Shown in pieces: positions 46,432-56,050 of a stretch of 59,165 bases of DNA. Every line of letters begins with the position of its first letter. Position 1 is the stretch's first letter. Origin of the DNA: Synechococcales cyanobacterium S06 (GTDB taxonomy: Bacteria > Cyanobacteriota > Cyanobacteriia > Cyanobacteriales > JAABRE01); contig JAABRE010000024.1 of the NCBI GenBank assembly GCA_011391125.1, positions 1-59,165 on the forward strand, read 5' to 3'. Both the position numbers and the translations under genes were made by a program. A model generated the notes under the pieces. That model was not told the origin of the DNA. It saw nothing but the letters and a program-made list of their open reading frames with translations, and made no database searches.

Positions 46432-46588
46432 AAGACTAAGAAGCCAACCGATCATCCCCTTTGCGCCTTAGCGTCTTTGCGTGAGAAAACAACCCAAGAC
46501 TAAGAGGCCAACCGACTATCCCCTTTGCGCCTTAGCGTCTTTGCGTGAGAAAACAACTCAAGACTAAGAGGCCAACCGACCATCCCCT
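46432..46588. repeat. 64-bp tandem repeat, two full units and a partial
   Basis: Units start at 46432, 46496 and 46560 with AAGACTAAGARGCCAACCGA, followed by CCCCTTTGCGCCTTAGCG and TCTTTGCGTGAGAAAACAAC. A separate relative lies at 48403-48462. There are no unique spacers, so this is not CRISPR. Confidence 0.9.
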
Positions 46589-46674
46589 GAGCTTGAGCAA
46601 AAATAATTAAATTACGAATAAAAAAAGCCTAACAAATAAGCTTAAGAAATTAATAATTAACAAATAAAAAGATA

Positions 46675-48312
46675 TTACTCAACAAATTTTGTTTGTGGAT
46701 TAAAAGCGGTAACAGGGTGAATTGTATGGTAAGAATCTCTCACCTGACTATTAACAGCGATGGTAGTTGTATCATAAACTTGAGTCGCTATTTTTGGATA
46801 AAAACCAATGCCAACAATTAAAAAGAAGAAAGACAAAGCAATGAAAATTTCCCTTGGTTTTGCGTCAGTATAGACCGCATTTCCGGGTAAAACGCAACTT
46901 GTTCCAAAACAAACCGCTTCTTCATTATCCAGTTTTTTACTACTAGGATTAGTAATTGTACAAGACGGTGGTAAATTGATGCCGTAAAATAATTGACGTA
47001 ACATTGATAACAAATAAATCGGCGTTAAAATTAATCCAACTGCCGCTAATAATGCGATTATTGCGCGAAAATTACTACTATAAAAATCGCTATTTGTTAT
47101 TCCTACAAATACCGAAAGTTCACTTGCAAAACCACTCATCCCGGGTAAAGCTAAGGATGCCATTGCTCCAGCCGTAAACAAAGCGAAAACTTTGGGCATT
47201 GCTTCACCAATATTACCCATCTCATCTAATGCTAAGGTATGAGTGCGATCGTAAGTTACCCCTGCTAAAAAGAACAACACCGCCGCAATTAAACCGTGGG
47301 AAATCATTTGCAACATCGCGCCACTAATACCTAAATCGGTAAATGAAGCAATGCCCAATAAGACAAAACCCATGTGAGACACGGAAGAATAAGCTAAACG
47401 GCGCTTCATGTTACATTGTCCAAAGGAAGTAAAACCACCATAGACAATATTAACAACACCGAGAATAATTAAAACTGGGGCAAAATAGACATGAGCATCG
47501 GATAAAAGACCTAAGTTTAAGCGAATTAAGCCATAACCGCCCATTTTTAACAAAACTCCTGCCAAAATCATGGAAACAGGAGCTGAAGCTTCACCGTGGG
47601 CATCAGGTAGCCATGTATGTAACGGAAACACAGCCAACTTAACACCAAAAGCGATTAATAAACCAGCATATAAAGGTAATTCTAAAGCGAGGGGATATTC
47701 TCTCAGTGCTAACTCTGCTATATCAAAAGTAGGGTTGTCACCACCGGACAAAGATAGACCTAAACCGGCAACAAGGATAAAAATGGAAGCACCAGCCGTA
47801 TAAAGCAAGAATTTCGTAGCTGCATAACGGCGTTTTTGCCCACCCCAAATCGAAACCAACAAATAAACTGGTACTAATTCCAATTCCCACATAATGAACA
47901 GTAACAGCATATCTTGGGCAACAAAAACCCCAATTTGCGCCGAATACAGCAATAACATCAGAAAATAGAACAAACGGGGTTTATGATCCACTTGCCAAGC
48001 TGACAAAATAGCTAAAGTTGTCACTAAACCGGCCAATAACACTAGAGGAACAGAAATTCCATCCACAGAAACAGCCCAACTTAAACCTATTTGGGGAATC
48101 CAGTTATATTTTTCGACTAATTGAAAACTTGAATTATTGGGGTCATAATTTTGCCAAAAAGCGTAACACATTAACACAAAGTCAAAAATACCCACTCCAA
48201 GAGCAAACCATCGGATTTGTTTACCATCTTTATCGGGAAGAAAGGGAATGGCAAAAGCGGCAATTAGTGGCAAAAGTGTGATTATACTGAGCCAGGGAAG
48301 TTGGTTGACCAT
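46675..48312 (-). CDS. ndhD1: NADH dehydrogenase-like complex subunit NdhD1
   Basis: A 545-aa polytopic proton-pumping subunit (about 14 helices) of the photosynthetic NDH-1 complex in the thylakoid membrane. Diagnostic blocks are [20 protein letters not shown] with the essential Glu, [19 protein letters not shown] with the conserved Lys, and [15 protein letters not shown]. The long loop near 450-490 ([19 protein letters not shown]) matches NdhD1-type proteins used in respiration and cyclic electron flow. It is monocistronic here. Confidence 0.93.
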   Translation of the reverse strand: MVNQLPWLSIITLLPLIAAFAIPFLPDKDGKQIRWFALGVGIFDFVLMCYAFWQNYDPNNSSFQLVEKYNWIPQIGLSWAVSVDGISVPLVLLAGLVTTLAILSAWQVDHKPRLFYFLMLLLYSAQIGVFVAQDMLLLFIMWELELVPVYLLVSIWGGQKRRYAATKFLLYTAGASIFILVAGLGLSLSGGDNPTFDIAELALREYPLALELPLYAGLLIAFGVKLAVFPLHTWLPDAHGEASAPVSMILAGVLLKMGGYGLIRLNLGLLSDAHVYFAPVLIILGVVNIVYGGFTSFGQCNMKRRLAYSSVSHMGFVLLGIASFTDLGISGAMLQMISHGLIAAVLFFLAGVTYDRTHTLALDEMGNIGEAMPKVFALFTAGAMASLALPGMSGFASELSVFVGITNSDFYSSNFRAIIALLAAVGLILTPIYLLSMLRQLFYGINLPPSCTITNPSSKKLDNEEAVCFGTSCVLPGNAVYTDAKPREIFIALSFFFLIVGIGFYPKIATQVYDTTTIAVNSQVRDSYHTIHPVTAFNPQTKFVE

Positions 48313-48402
48313 AATTCTTTTAAGTAAAAATTCCTATTCTGTTTTCTGCTATTTTATCAGAAGTGTAAATAAATGTAACGAAAAATTAAAAAAAAATAAC
48401 AA

Positions 48403-48462
48403 GATTATGAGACCAACCGACAACCCCCTTTGCGTCTTTGGGTCTTTGCGTGAGAAAATAAA
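48403..48462 (+). repeat. Dispersed relative of the 64-bp repeat
   Basis: AAGATTATGAGACCAACCGAC and TTTGCGTCTTTGGGTC / TTTGCGTGAGAAAAT match the unit at 46432-46588 imperfectly. It lies just upstream of aroC. Confidence 0.8.
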
Positions 48463-48492
48463 ACCATAAAAAATAGCAATAACCTAAAAAAT

Positions 48493-49581
48493 ATGGGAAA
48501 CACATTCGGCCACTTATTTAGAATCACTACCTTTGGCGAATCCCACGGGGGGGGAGTAGGAGTTGTCATCGACGGTTGTCCACCACTGCTAGAAATATCC
48601 GAAGCTGAAATTCAGGTGGAATTAGACCGTAGAAAACCAGGCCAAAGTAAAATTACTACCCCACGTCGCGAAAGTGACATCTGTGAAATCATTTCTGGCG
48701 TATTTGAAGGGAAAACCACCGGAACTGCCATCGCCATTTTAGTCAGAAATCAAGATGCTCGATCGCAAGATTACAACGAAATGGCCGAAAAATATCGCCC
48801 TTCCCACGCTGATGTTACCTACGATGCTAAATATGGCATCCGTAGTTGGCAAGGAGGAGGCCGCTCTTCCGCTCGCGAAACCATTGGTAGAGTTGCAGCC
48901 GGGGCGATCGCCAAGAAAATACTTCAACAAGTAGCGGGCATTGAAGTTATCGGTTATGTCAGCCGAATCAAAGATTTAGAGGCGATCGTTGATCCTAATA
49001 CCGTAACTTTAGCACAGGTTGAAAGCAACATCGTTAGGTGTCCAGATTCCGAATGTGCTGACAAAATGATTGATTTAATTGACCAAATAAGAAGGGAAAA
49101 AGACTCCATTGGCGGTGTAGTCGAATGTGTCGCCCGCAACCTCCCGAAAGGCCTCGGAATGCCAGTATTTGATAAACTCGAAGCAGACTTGGCTAAAGCA
49201 GTCATGTCCTTACCTGCCAGCAAAGGTTTTGAAATTGGCTCCGGTTTTGCTGGTACACTTTTAAAAGGTAGTGAACACAACGACGAATATTACCTTGACG
49301 AAGACAAAGAAATTAGAACTCGTACCAATCGCTCCGGTGGTATTCAAGGAGGCATTTCCAACGGCGAAAATATTACCCTCCGTGTTGCCTTTAAACCCAC
49401 AGCTACCATCGGTAAAGAACAAAATACCGTCACCCGTAGCAAAGAAGAAACCGTACTTGCAGCCAAAGGCCGACATGATCCTTGCGTCTTGCCCCGCGCT
49501 GTGCCCATGGTGGAAGCTATGGTGGCTTTGGTTTTATGTGACCATCTCCTCCGTCATCACGCTCAATGTAATCTTTTATAA
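48493..49581 (+). CDS. aroC: Chorismate synthase
   Basis: A 362-aa FMN-dependent enzyme that converts EPSP to chorismate, last step of the shikimate pathway. Signatures [18 protein letters not shown] at the start, [10 protein letters not shown] near 119 and the Arg/Gly-rich FMN contact [14 protein letters not shown] are intact. Length is normal. The start ATG is at the family-typical position. MBL and ycf39 genes follow on the same strand but with separate spacing. Confidence 0.96.
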   Translation: MGNTFGHLFRITTFGESHGGGVGVVIDGCPPLLEISEAEIQVELDRRKPGQSKITTPRRESDICEIISGVFEGKTTGTAIAILVRNQDARSQDYNEMAEKYRPSHADVTYDAKYGIRSWQGGGRSSARETIGRVAAGAIAKKILQQVAGIEVIGYVSRIKDLEAIVDPNTVTLAQVESNIVRCPDSECADKMIDLIDQIRREKDSIGGVVECVARNLPKGLGMPVFDKLEADLAKAVMSLPASKGFEIGSGFAGTLLKGSEHNDEYYLDEDKEIRTRTNRSGGIQGGISNGENITLRVAFKPTATIGKEQNTVTRSKEETVLAAKGRHDPCVLPRAVPMVEAMVALVLCDHLLRHHAQCNLL

Positions 49582-49695
49582 CCGGACTTTTTTGATCACG
49601 CTCTCGACGCAAAGGGTTTTAGGGTTGGCATCCTAAGTTTTGCTCTTCTTTTTGTGTTACTCGTTTTTACCTATTCTCTCTTTTTTTTATCTATA

Positions 49696-50553
49696 ATGAA
49701 TAACCTATTCAATAATCAGTTTTTCGTAAAGTTTTGGGGTGTTAGAGGTAGTATTCCTACTCCTGGTAATACTACTATTCGTTATGGTGGTAATACTTCT
49801 TGTTTGGAAATTCGTGTCGGTAATAAATTATTAATCTTTGATGCGGGAACAGGTTTAAGAAATTTAGGCAAAAGTTTAATTCCTCAAAATAACCTTGAAA
49901 TCTATATGTTTTTTACCCATTATCATTGGGACCACATCCAAGGCATTCCTTTTTTTGAGCCGTTTTTTCACCAGGATAATCTTATTCATATCCATGGTAA
50001 AGTTCCCGATGAAATGCAGCCCCTCAAATTAAAAGAGCATTTTTTTGAAAAAGTTATTCATGTTAATTCCGATGTTCCTGTTAAAAACATTGAAGCTCAA
50101 TTACGGTTTTATGATTTAATTTGTGGCGAAACATTTGTCTTTGATGATATTACCATGGAAACTAGACCACTAAATCACCCTAACGGTTCTATGGGTTATC
50201 GTCTTACTTGGGCCAATCACTCCATCGTCTATTGTACCGATACTGAGCATTGTCCCGATCACCTTGACGAGAATATCCTCTATTTAGCACGTGATGCTGA
50301 TATACTCATTTATGATGCCATGTACACCGATGCTGAATATTATCACCCTAAATCCCCTAAAATCGGTTGGGGACATTCCACTTGGCAGGAAGCTGTTAAA
50401 ATCGCCAAAGAAGCCAGGGTGAAAAAGTTGGCGATTTTTCATCATGAACCTAGCCACAATGATGACATTCTCGATCAAATTGGTGTCGAAGCTAAACAAG
50501 CTTTTGATGGTGCATTCATGGCCTCTGAAGGTTTAATCGTGAGCGCTTTGTAA
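49696..50553 (+). CDS. MBL-fold metal-dependent hydrolase
   Basis: A 285-aa protein, from the ATG at 49696; an in-frame GTG at 49654 would add a hydrophobic 14-residue leader and is less likely. FWGVRGSIPTPG and RYGGNTSCLEI open the domain; the metal motif is THYHWDHIQG, with later His in PLNHPNGSMGY, Asp in CTDTEH and His in GHSTWQEA and HHEP. This resembles the phosphodiesterase-like MBL branch near RNase Z/PhnP. The substrate is unknown. In contrast with the gene at 20346, all metal ligands are present. Confidence 0.87.
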   Translation: MNNLFNNQFFVKFWGVRGSIPTPGNTTIRYGGNTSCLEIRVGNKLLIFDAGTGLRNLGKSLIPQNNLEIYMFFTHYHWDHIQGIPFFEPFFHQDNLIHIHGKVPDEMQPLKLKEHFFEKVIHVNSDVPVKNIEAQLRFYDLICGETFVFDDITMETRPLNHPNGSMGYRLTWANHSIVYCTDTEHCPDHLDENILYLARDADILIYDAMYTDAEYYHPKSPKIGWGHSTWQEAVKIAKEARVKKLAIFHHEPSHNDDILDQIGVEAKQAFDGAFMASEGLIVSAL

Positions 50554-50569
50554 AGTTTTGTAAAAAGAC

Positions 50570-50598
50570 TTGACAAAAGTCATAAAATATGATATGAG
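50570..50598 (+). promoter_or_regulatory. Sigma70-type promoter candidate upstream of ycf39
   Basis: TTGACA (50570-50575), 17-bp spacer, TATGAG (50593-50598), about 100 bp before the ycf39 start. Confidence 0.6.
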
Positions 50599-50702
50599 CC
50601 ATGAAAAAGTATATAAAATCGTACTTTTTAACTAGGCTCAAATAACTCAATTATGATAGTATCTTAGAGAAAAGTTAAAAAATGTTAAGAAATATAAAAT
50701 AA

Positions 50703-51674
50703 ATGAAATTATTAGTCGTTGGTGGTACAGGAACTTTAGGCCGACAAGTAGTCCGTCAGGCTTTGGATCAAGGGTATCAAGTGCGTTGTTTAGTGAGAAA
50801 TCTCAGAAAAGCCTCCTTTTTAAAGGAATGGGGCGCAGAATTAATCAAAGGAGATTTCTGTGATGAAAAAACCTTACCACCGGCTTTGGAAAATATAGAA
50901 GTAGTGATCGATGCTGCCACGGCCAGACCAACGGATCGAATTAAGGATATAGATTGGGACGGCAAGGTAAAATTAATTCAAGCAGTGAAAGCAGCCGGAA
51001 TTGACAGATATGTATTTTTCTCCATACTTAACGCTAAAGACTATCGAGAAGTACCTTTAATGGACGTTAAATACTGCACTGAGAAATTTTTGGCCGAAAT
51101 TGGCTTAAATTATACGGTGTTACAACTGTCTGGTTTTATGCAAGGTTTAATCAGCCAATATGCTGTTCCCATCTTAGATAATCAAGCGGTGTGGATTACA
51201 GGGGAAAGCTCCCCCGTTGCTTATATGAACACCCAAGATGTTGCTAAATTTGCCATCAGAGCTGTCGAAGTTCCGGGCACGGAAAAACAAACTTTTCCCG
51301 TAGTAGGAACTAAAGCTTGGAGTGGCGAAGAAATCATAAATCTTTGTGAGAAATTAACGGATAAACCAGCGAAAATTGCCCGTATTTCCCTGGGATTATT
51401 GAAATTCATGCGTCGTTTTGCTAGATTCTTCCAATGGGGGCAAAATACAGCTGATCGCTTCGCCTTTGCTGAAGTTTTATCCAGTGGAAAACCCTTGAAT
51501 GCTGATATGACCCCCGTCTATGAAATATTTGGCTTAGATTCTAAAGAAACCACCACCTTAGAAGGCTATTTACAGGAATATTTTGGTAGAATTACCAAAA
51601 AACTAAAAGAAATCGACTACGAAAAAAATAAAAACAAGAAAAAGAAAAAAACACCTTTTAAAACTAGTCAGTAA
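50703..51674 (+). CDS. ycf39: Ycf39-type atypical SDR / NmrA-like protein, photosystem II assembly
   Basis: A 323-aa Rossmann-fold protein. The N-terminal nucleotide motif is VVGGTGTLGRQVVRQAL; the rest follows the Ycf39/HCF244 pattern (GADELIKGDF-like, VVIDAATARPTDR, DVKYCTEKFLAEIGLNYTVLQ). The classical SDR Tyr-x-x-x-Lys is atypical (YCTEK). The homologue binds high-light-inducible proteins and delivers chlorophyll to nascent D1 in the thylakoid membrane. The C-terminus ends in a Lys/Asn-rich tail. Confidence 0.9.
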   Translation: MKLLVVGGTGTLGRQVVRQALDQGYQVRCLVRNLRKASFLKEWGAELIKGDFCDEKTLPPALENIEVVIDAATARPTDRIKDIDWDGKVKLIQAVKAAGIDRYVFFSILNAKDYREVPLMDVKYCTEKFLAEIGLNYTVLQLSGFMQGLISQYAVPILDNQAVWITGESSPVAYMNTQDVAKFAIRAVEVPGTEKQTFPVVGTKAWSGEEIINLCEKLTDKPAKIARISLGLLKFMRRFARFFQWGQNTADRFAFAEVLSSGKPLNADMTPVYEIFGLDSKETTTLEGYLQEYFGRITKKLKEIDYEKNKNKKKKKTPFKTSQ

Positions 51675-51862
51675 CACGTTGTGGATTTTTGCGTCTTTGC
51701 GTCTTTGCGTGAGCTCTATCCAGACAGTGAATTGCTAAAAAGTGAGCGCAATTTATAGGGAGAAAAATCATTAAACTCCCCATAAATTGTCCTAAAATAT
51801 GTCAAGATGAGAAAAATAAAATAAAAGTTTAAGATATTTAAGTTAATTTAAGTAGGACTGTT

Positions 51863-52783
51863 GTGGGGTTAAAAGCAGGAATTATCTATAATGACATAAA
51901 GCCCATCGCTTGTGAAGTCGCCGCCGACTTAAAAGACAAGCTGAACAAGGCTGGTTGGGAAGTATGTATGGCCACTGGATTCGGTGGCATTTTGGGCTAT
52001 TCATCCCCAGACAAACCCGTTTGTCATACCCAAATTGAACAATTAGTACCGCCAGGATTTGCTCAAGATGTCGCTTTTGGCATCGTCTTAGGTGGAGATG
52101 GTACGGTTTTATCAGCATTTAGACAATTAGCTCCTTGTAATATACCTTTGTTAACGGTAAATACGGGACACATGGGCTTTTTGACCGAAATTTATCTCAA
52201 TCAATTATCTGAAGCTTTAGACAAAATATTAGCTGGAGATTATCAAATTGAAGAACGCACCCTGCTGACGGTTCAGCTAGTGCGCGATGATCTGGTTTTG
52301 TGGGAAGCTTTGTGCATGAATGAAATGGTACTCCATCGCGAACCCTTGACCTGTCTGTCCCATTTTGAAATCCAAATCGGCCACCATGCGGCTGTTGATA
52401 TTGCCGCCGACGGCATAATAATTTCAACGCCCACGGGTTCAACGGCCTACTCCCTCAGTGCAGGAGGTCCCGTAGTTACCCCCGATGTCCCTGTCTTACA
52501 ATTAGCTCCCATCTGTCCCCATTCTCTAGCTTCTAGAGCTTTGGTTTTTTCCGATAGTGAAACTGTACAAATATTTCCTGCGACTCCCAATCGCATTGTC
52601 ATGGTTGTTGATGGTAATGGTGGCACTTATGTGCTACCCGAAGATCGAGTAGTGATGAAACGATCACCCTATACCGCTCGTTTTATTCGCCTACAACCAC
52701 CGGAATTTTTCCGCATTTTACGAGAAAAATTGGGTTGGGGTTTACCCCATATTGCCAAACCCACTTCGGTGGAATTACCTTAA
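51863..52783 (+). CDS. nadK: NAD kinase
   Basis: A 306-aa ATP-NAD kinase that makes NADP. The start is GTG at 51863, just before [14 protein letters not shown]. Signature GGDGTVL near 78-84 with [10 protein letters not shown], and the glycine-rich [17 protein letters not shown] block, are intact. It is followed by a response regulator gene after 56 bp of heptamer repeats. Confidence 0.94.
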   Translation: MGLKAGIIYNDIKPIACEVAADLKDKLNKAGWEVCMATGFGGILGYSSPDKPVCHTQIEQLVPPGFAQDVAFGIVLGGDGTVLSAFRQLAPCNIPLLTVNTGHMGFLTEIYLNQLSEALDKILAGDYQIEERTLLTVQLVRDDLVLWEALCMNEMVLHREPLTCLSHFEIQIGHHAAVDIAADGIIISTPTGSTAYSLSAGGPVVTPDVPVLQLAPICPHSLASRALVFSDSETVQIFPATPNRIVMVVDGNGGTYVLPEDRVVMKRSPYTARFIRLQPPEFFRILREKLGWGLPHIAKPTSVELP

Positions 52784-52839
52784 TAAGTAAGTAAAAAGTA
52801 AAGATCAACGATCAACTATCAACTATTAACTATCAACTG

Positions 52840-53538
52840 ATGAGTATGATCAATGACGAATCGAAAAAGTATGTTTTTTTAGTCAAGCCAAATGAAGGTT
52901 TTGCTCATCAGGTCAGTATGTCTTTAACCGAGAATGGTTATTATCCTTTCTTAATCTCAGATTTTTCGGAAGCTTTGGAGCAGGTAGAAACTTTACAACC
53001 TCTGGTAGTGGTAACTGATTATAGTATTGGTCAGCAACAAGCGGTTAAATTTTGCCAAGAATTGAGACAACGAGGAAAAAAACTGGTTATTCTCATGCTT
53101 CTTGATCAAGTAACGGTGACAGAAAGGGTGGTTGTTTTAGAATCCGGAGCTGATGATTACCTAGTGAAACCCTATTCGACTAAGGAGTTTCTCAAATTAT
53201 TGCGGTTGTATATCAAGACTGAAACCATTGTCAAGGAACAGTTGAAATTTGCGGATTTAGTCTTGGATGTAAACTCCCGTCAAGTTTGGCGAGGCGATCG
53301 CAAAATTGACTTAACAGTGAAAGAATTTGAACTCCTCAAATATTTGATGTCTTATCCCGAAAAAGTGTTAACGAGGGAAGAAATTTTAGATCAGGTTTGG
53401 GGTTATGATTTTCGTGGCGAATCTAATGTAATTGAAGTTTATATTCGTTATTTACGTCTTAAAATTGAACCAAAGTCAGAAACTCGCTTAATTCATACGA
53501 TTAGAAAAGTGGGTTATGTGTTAAAAATTAATAATTAA
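52840..53538 (+). CDS. OmpR-type response regulator with atypical receiver, NblR-like
   Basis: A 232-aa regulator. The receiver (1-125) keeps Asp60 (VVTDYS) and the LVKPYS lysine, but the acidic pair normally at the first strand reads VKPNE, so standard phosphorylation is doubtful. The winged-helix output domain (135-232) is complete (LTVKEFELLKYLM, REEILDQVWG, TIRKVGYVL). NblR, which controls phycobilisome degradation, is known to lack such residues, so an NblR-like identity is likely but inferred. The first codons follow a TATCAAC array directly. Confidence 0.8.
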   Translation: MSMINDESKKYVFLVKPNEGFAHQVSMSLTENGYYPFLISDFSEALEQVETLQPLVVVTDYSIGQQQAVKFCQELRQRGKKLVILMLLDQVTVTERVVVLESGADDYLVKPYSTKEFLKLLRLYIKTETIVKEQLKFADLVLDVNSRQVWRGDRKIDLTVKEFELLKYLMSYPEKVLTREEILDQVWGYDFRGESNVIEVYIRYLRLKIEPKSETRLIHTIRKVGYVLKINN

Positions 53539-53659
53539 CAATTACTAATTGACAGTTTTCTAGGGTGGGTTAGGCAGGTAAAATTTAATTAAACTGAACC
53601 GAGATCATAAAATCAGCCGTAACCCATCATTTTACATTTTAGACATTCTTACTAAAAAT

Positions 53660-54184
53660 ATGACCAAATACATAACTTTACTCCTGACAATAATATTATT
53701 AGGTTGTGCTGCAACACTTGAAGAAGTCACGAAATCACCATCAGAACCGGTATTAAATGAGAGCAAAACACAAACAGAAACAGTTGTAAATCAAGAAAAC
53801 TCAGGGCAAAGTTTACCGATAAAAGCTAATACAATGATCGGTGGTCAATTAATTGAATTAGAAGTGGCGGAAACGGACGAACAACAACAAATCGGTTTAA
53901 TGTCTCGTACTTCTTTAGCTGATAATCGCGGAATGTTATTTACTTTTTCGCCCCCTCGACCAGTGTATTTTTGGATGAAAAATACCTTAATTCCTTTGGA
54001 TATGCTGTTTTTACGCAATGGTGTCGTTCAGGCGATCGAATCTAATGTTCCCCCTTGCAAAAGTGACCCCTGTCCCACATTTGGACCAAATGTGGAAATT
54101 GATCAAGTGATTGAATTGCGCAGTGGAAGAGCGAAGGAATTAGGTTTACAACCCGGAGATGCCATCAAAATTAACTTCCTTTAA
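53660..54184 (+). CDS. DUF192 family lipoprotein
   Basis: A 174-aa protein. A lipobox LLGCAA follows a hydrophobic leader, then a Ser/Thr/Glu linker to about residue 55. The DUF192 domain (about 60-174) has QQIGLMSRTSLADNRGMLF and VYFWMKNTLIPLDMLF. DUF192 proteins are small export-associated proteins of uncertain function. It lies between the regulator and the outer-membrane barrel gene. Confidence 0.88.
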   Translation: MTKYITLLLTIILLGCAATLEEVTKSPSEPVLNESKTQTETVVNQENSGQSLPIKANTMIGGQLIELEVAETDEQQQIGLMSRTSLADNRGMLFTFSPPRPVYFWMKNTLIPLDMLFLRNGVVQAIESNVPPCKSDPCPTFGPNVEIDQVIELRSGRAKELGLQPGDAIKINFL

Positions 54185-54200
54185 ATTTTTTAATTTAATC

Positions 54201-54229
54201 TTGTCATTTTCTGAAAAATAAGTTATATT
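54201..54229 (+). promoter_or_regulatory. Sigma70-type promoter candidate of the barrel gene
   Basis: TTGTCA (54201-54206), 17-bp spacer, TATATT (54224-54229), 56 bp before the ATG. Confidence 0.7.
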
Positions 54230-54285
54230 TAGCCTGAGATTGAGAAATCTAACTCATTTTTTTTGGTGTTTGAGGTTAAGTTAAA

Positions 54286-55050
54286 ATGAAAACTCGTTTA
54301 TTCTCTTTAGGCTCTTTAGCCGCAGTTTTGGCGATCGCATCCCCTAGTATCGCAAGTGCAGAAGTTGCTCCCGTTTCTGAGACTGCAACTAATACTTTTA
54401 AATCTGAATTTGTACAATCCAATAATGAAGCTTTCACCGCTTCGACTTCTGCTGAATCTTTAGGTACTTTTGAATCTCAAAAACAAATTAACCCTACTTT
54501 TAGCGAAGATAGCAATAAAACCGAAGTTGCCCAATATGGTGATACTGCTGAAGCGAAAAGCACTGGTATCTATGTTGGTGGTAATTTAGGTTTCTTTTTT
54601 CCCCTATATAGTAATGTTGATAGCGGTTTTGGTGGTGGTGGCTATGTTGGCTATAAGTTTAACGAAAAGTGGGGAGCGGAAATTGATTTAGGTTATGTGG
54701 GAGCTGATCTGGATAATGGCTATGACGTTAGTCTTCAAAATTTCTATGTTTTACCCACTGCACGTTATACCATACCTTTTGGAAGCAACGATAAATGGAC
54801 TGCTAATGTGGGAGTAGGACTCGGTTTTGCTAGTCGTTCTTATGGTGGTGATGATGGTGACGATCTTGATGGAGATAGCTATTTTACTCTCCAAGTTAAA
54901 GGAGGAGTTTCCTATAAGTTTAATCCCAAATTAGAAGCTTTTGGCCAAGTAAGATGGATCAATATGTTTGATAGCGCTATTAATTATTATGGAGAAAGTG
55001 ATAGCGGTGGTTTTATCTCCCCAGAATTAGGTATTCAATACAACTTCTAA
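54286..55050 (+). CDS. Outer-membrane beta-barrel protein (OMP_b-brl type)
   Basis: A 254-aa protein. A signal peptide ends at ASPSIASA-EV. An about 70-residue Ser/Thr/Glu-rich linker precedes the barrel, which starts at STGIYVGGNLGFFF. About eight amphipathic strands follow with alternating aromatics, ending in a typical ISPELGIQYNF C-terminal aromatic. It resembles OmpA/OmpW-type small barrels. An acidic loop DDGDDLDGD near residue 185-195 may bind calcium. Function unknown. Promoter and hairpins flank it, so it is monocistronic. Confidence 0.87.
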   Translation: MKTRLFSLGSLAAVLAIASPSIASAEVAPVSETATNTFKSEFVQSNNEAFTASTSAESLGTFESQKQINPTFSEDSNKTEVAQYGDTAEAKSTGIYVGGNLGFFFPLYSNVDSGFGGGGYVGYKFNEKWGAEIDLGYVGADLDNGYDVSLQNFYVLPTARYTIPFGSNDKWTANVGVGLGFASRSYGGDDGDDLDGDSYFTLQVKGGVSYKFNPKLEAFGQVRWINMFDSAINYYGESDSGGFISPELGIQYNF

Positions 55051-55059
55051 CCTTTGTGG

Positions 55060-55107
55060 AGCAGGCATTTTGTCTGCTTTCCCAACCCTCCTTATTTTAG
55101 GGGGGTT
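55060..55107 (+). terminator. Tandem hairpins after the barrel gene
   Basis: AGCAGGCA-TTT-TGTCTGCT (55060-55078) is followed by AACCCTCCT with AGGGGGGTT (55084-55107). At least one is a plausible terminator. Confidence 0.65.
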
Positions 55108-55191
55108 GTTGTTTGAGTAAGTTGGACAGTATAGTAGGGTGTGTTAGCAACGCGTAACGCACCTAAGCAAAATTAATTGTGACCATCTACT

Positions 55192-55319
55192 TATAGTAAT
55201 TCCAAATAAAAATTAAACAAAAGTTTTTAGTTTGTTGTTGGACTTTAGTCCTAAGAAGCGCTAAAGCGCAACTACGAACCTATTTTTCAACTGTTTTAAT
55301 CTTAATTGGAATCACTATA
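55192..55319. mobile_element. 128-bp MITE, copy 2
   Basis: Exact reverse complement, as far as can be read, of 5984-6111. Ends TATAGTAATTCCAA and TTGGAATCACTATA. Flanked by TA. Confidence 0.9.
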
Positions 55320-55351
55320 AGTGCTGTTTTAACCAATTTAACTTTTTGTGC

Positions 55352-55957
55352 TTAAATTAATGCTTGGATTAAAATACGCATTAAGGGTTCTAAATCATCT
55401 GGAACTCGGTAACTTTCTAAACCTTGTTCAATCTGTTTGGAACGACGATTTAAGCGGCCAAATTCCCATATTTTACCCGTGGAAACGGCTCCTAAAATTA
55501 TTTCTTGATTACCCATTTTTGGCCATTGATCTAAAGCTATTAATTCCGCCGTCAGTTGGGTAAAACCATTCATCAAATCCTCATTTCTAGCCTCAATAAT
55601 GATAAAATTATTTTCAGTATGAAGTAGATAATCTAAATATCCTTGTAATTGTTCTGAAACTTTTAATTGATACTCAATTTTTAAGTGAGCATGGGTATAA
55701 TGAATTAACTCGGTGACGACACGAGAAATTAAAATTTCTCGCCTTGAAAGTTCGGTAGTTAAACTCACATAAGGTAAAATTTCTTCAAGGCGATCATTTA
55801 ATTCTTCAAGTCGATCTAAGTCACCTTGATATTTACATAAATTAAGTTTTTTCCTAGTAAAAGAATAACCAAATTCAGCTACCAATTCATCTACTTCGGG
55901 TTTCAATTCAAAAATTTTACTAAAAGTATAGGATTGATTAGGATTAAGAATAGACAT
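55352..55957 (-). CDS. PD-(D/E)XK-like hypothetical protein, copy B
   Basis: A 201-aa paralogue of 42650-43273. It shares NPNQSYTFSKIFEL, LTTELSRREILI and HAHLKIEYQL blocks. The candidate signature is Glu95, Asp109, Glu122-Ala-Arg124 and Gln134. The Lys of the ExK motif is Arg here, unlike copy A, so catalytic competence is questionable. It is separated from mazG by 93 bp on the same strand. Function not assigned. Confidence 0.72.
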   Translation of the reverse strand: MSILNPNQSYTFSKIFELKPEVDELVAEFGYSFTRKKLNLCKYQGDLDRLEELNDRLEEILPYVSLTTELSRREILISRVVTELIHYTHAHLKIEYQLKVSEQLQGYLDYLLHTENNFIIIEARNEDLMNGFTQLTAELIALDQWPKMGNQEIILGAVSTGKIWEFGRLNRRSKQIEQGLESYRVPDDLEPLMRILIQALI

Positions 55958-56050
55958 ATTTTTTTACCTTAAATAATTGTAATAACGACAAGAATTGTCG
56001 ATAACATCACTGTAGTGAAACAGGCATTTTGCCCGTTCCACAGTTGTATA

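Noticed and set aside
46432-46588. Regular 64-bp spacing suggestive of CRISPR
   Set aside because: The whole unit repeats without unique spacers, and no cas genes are nearby.
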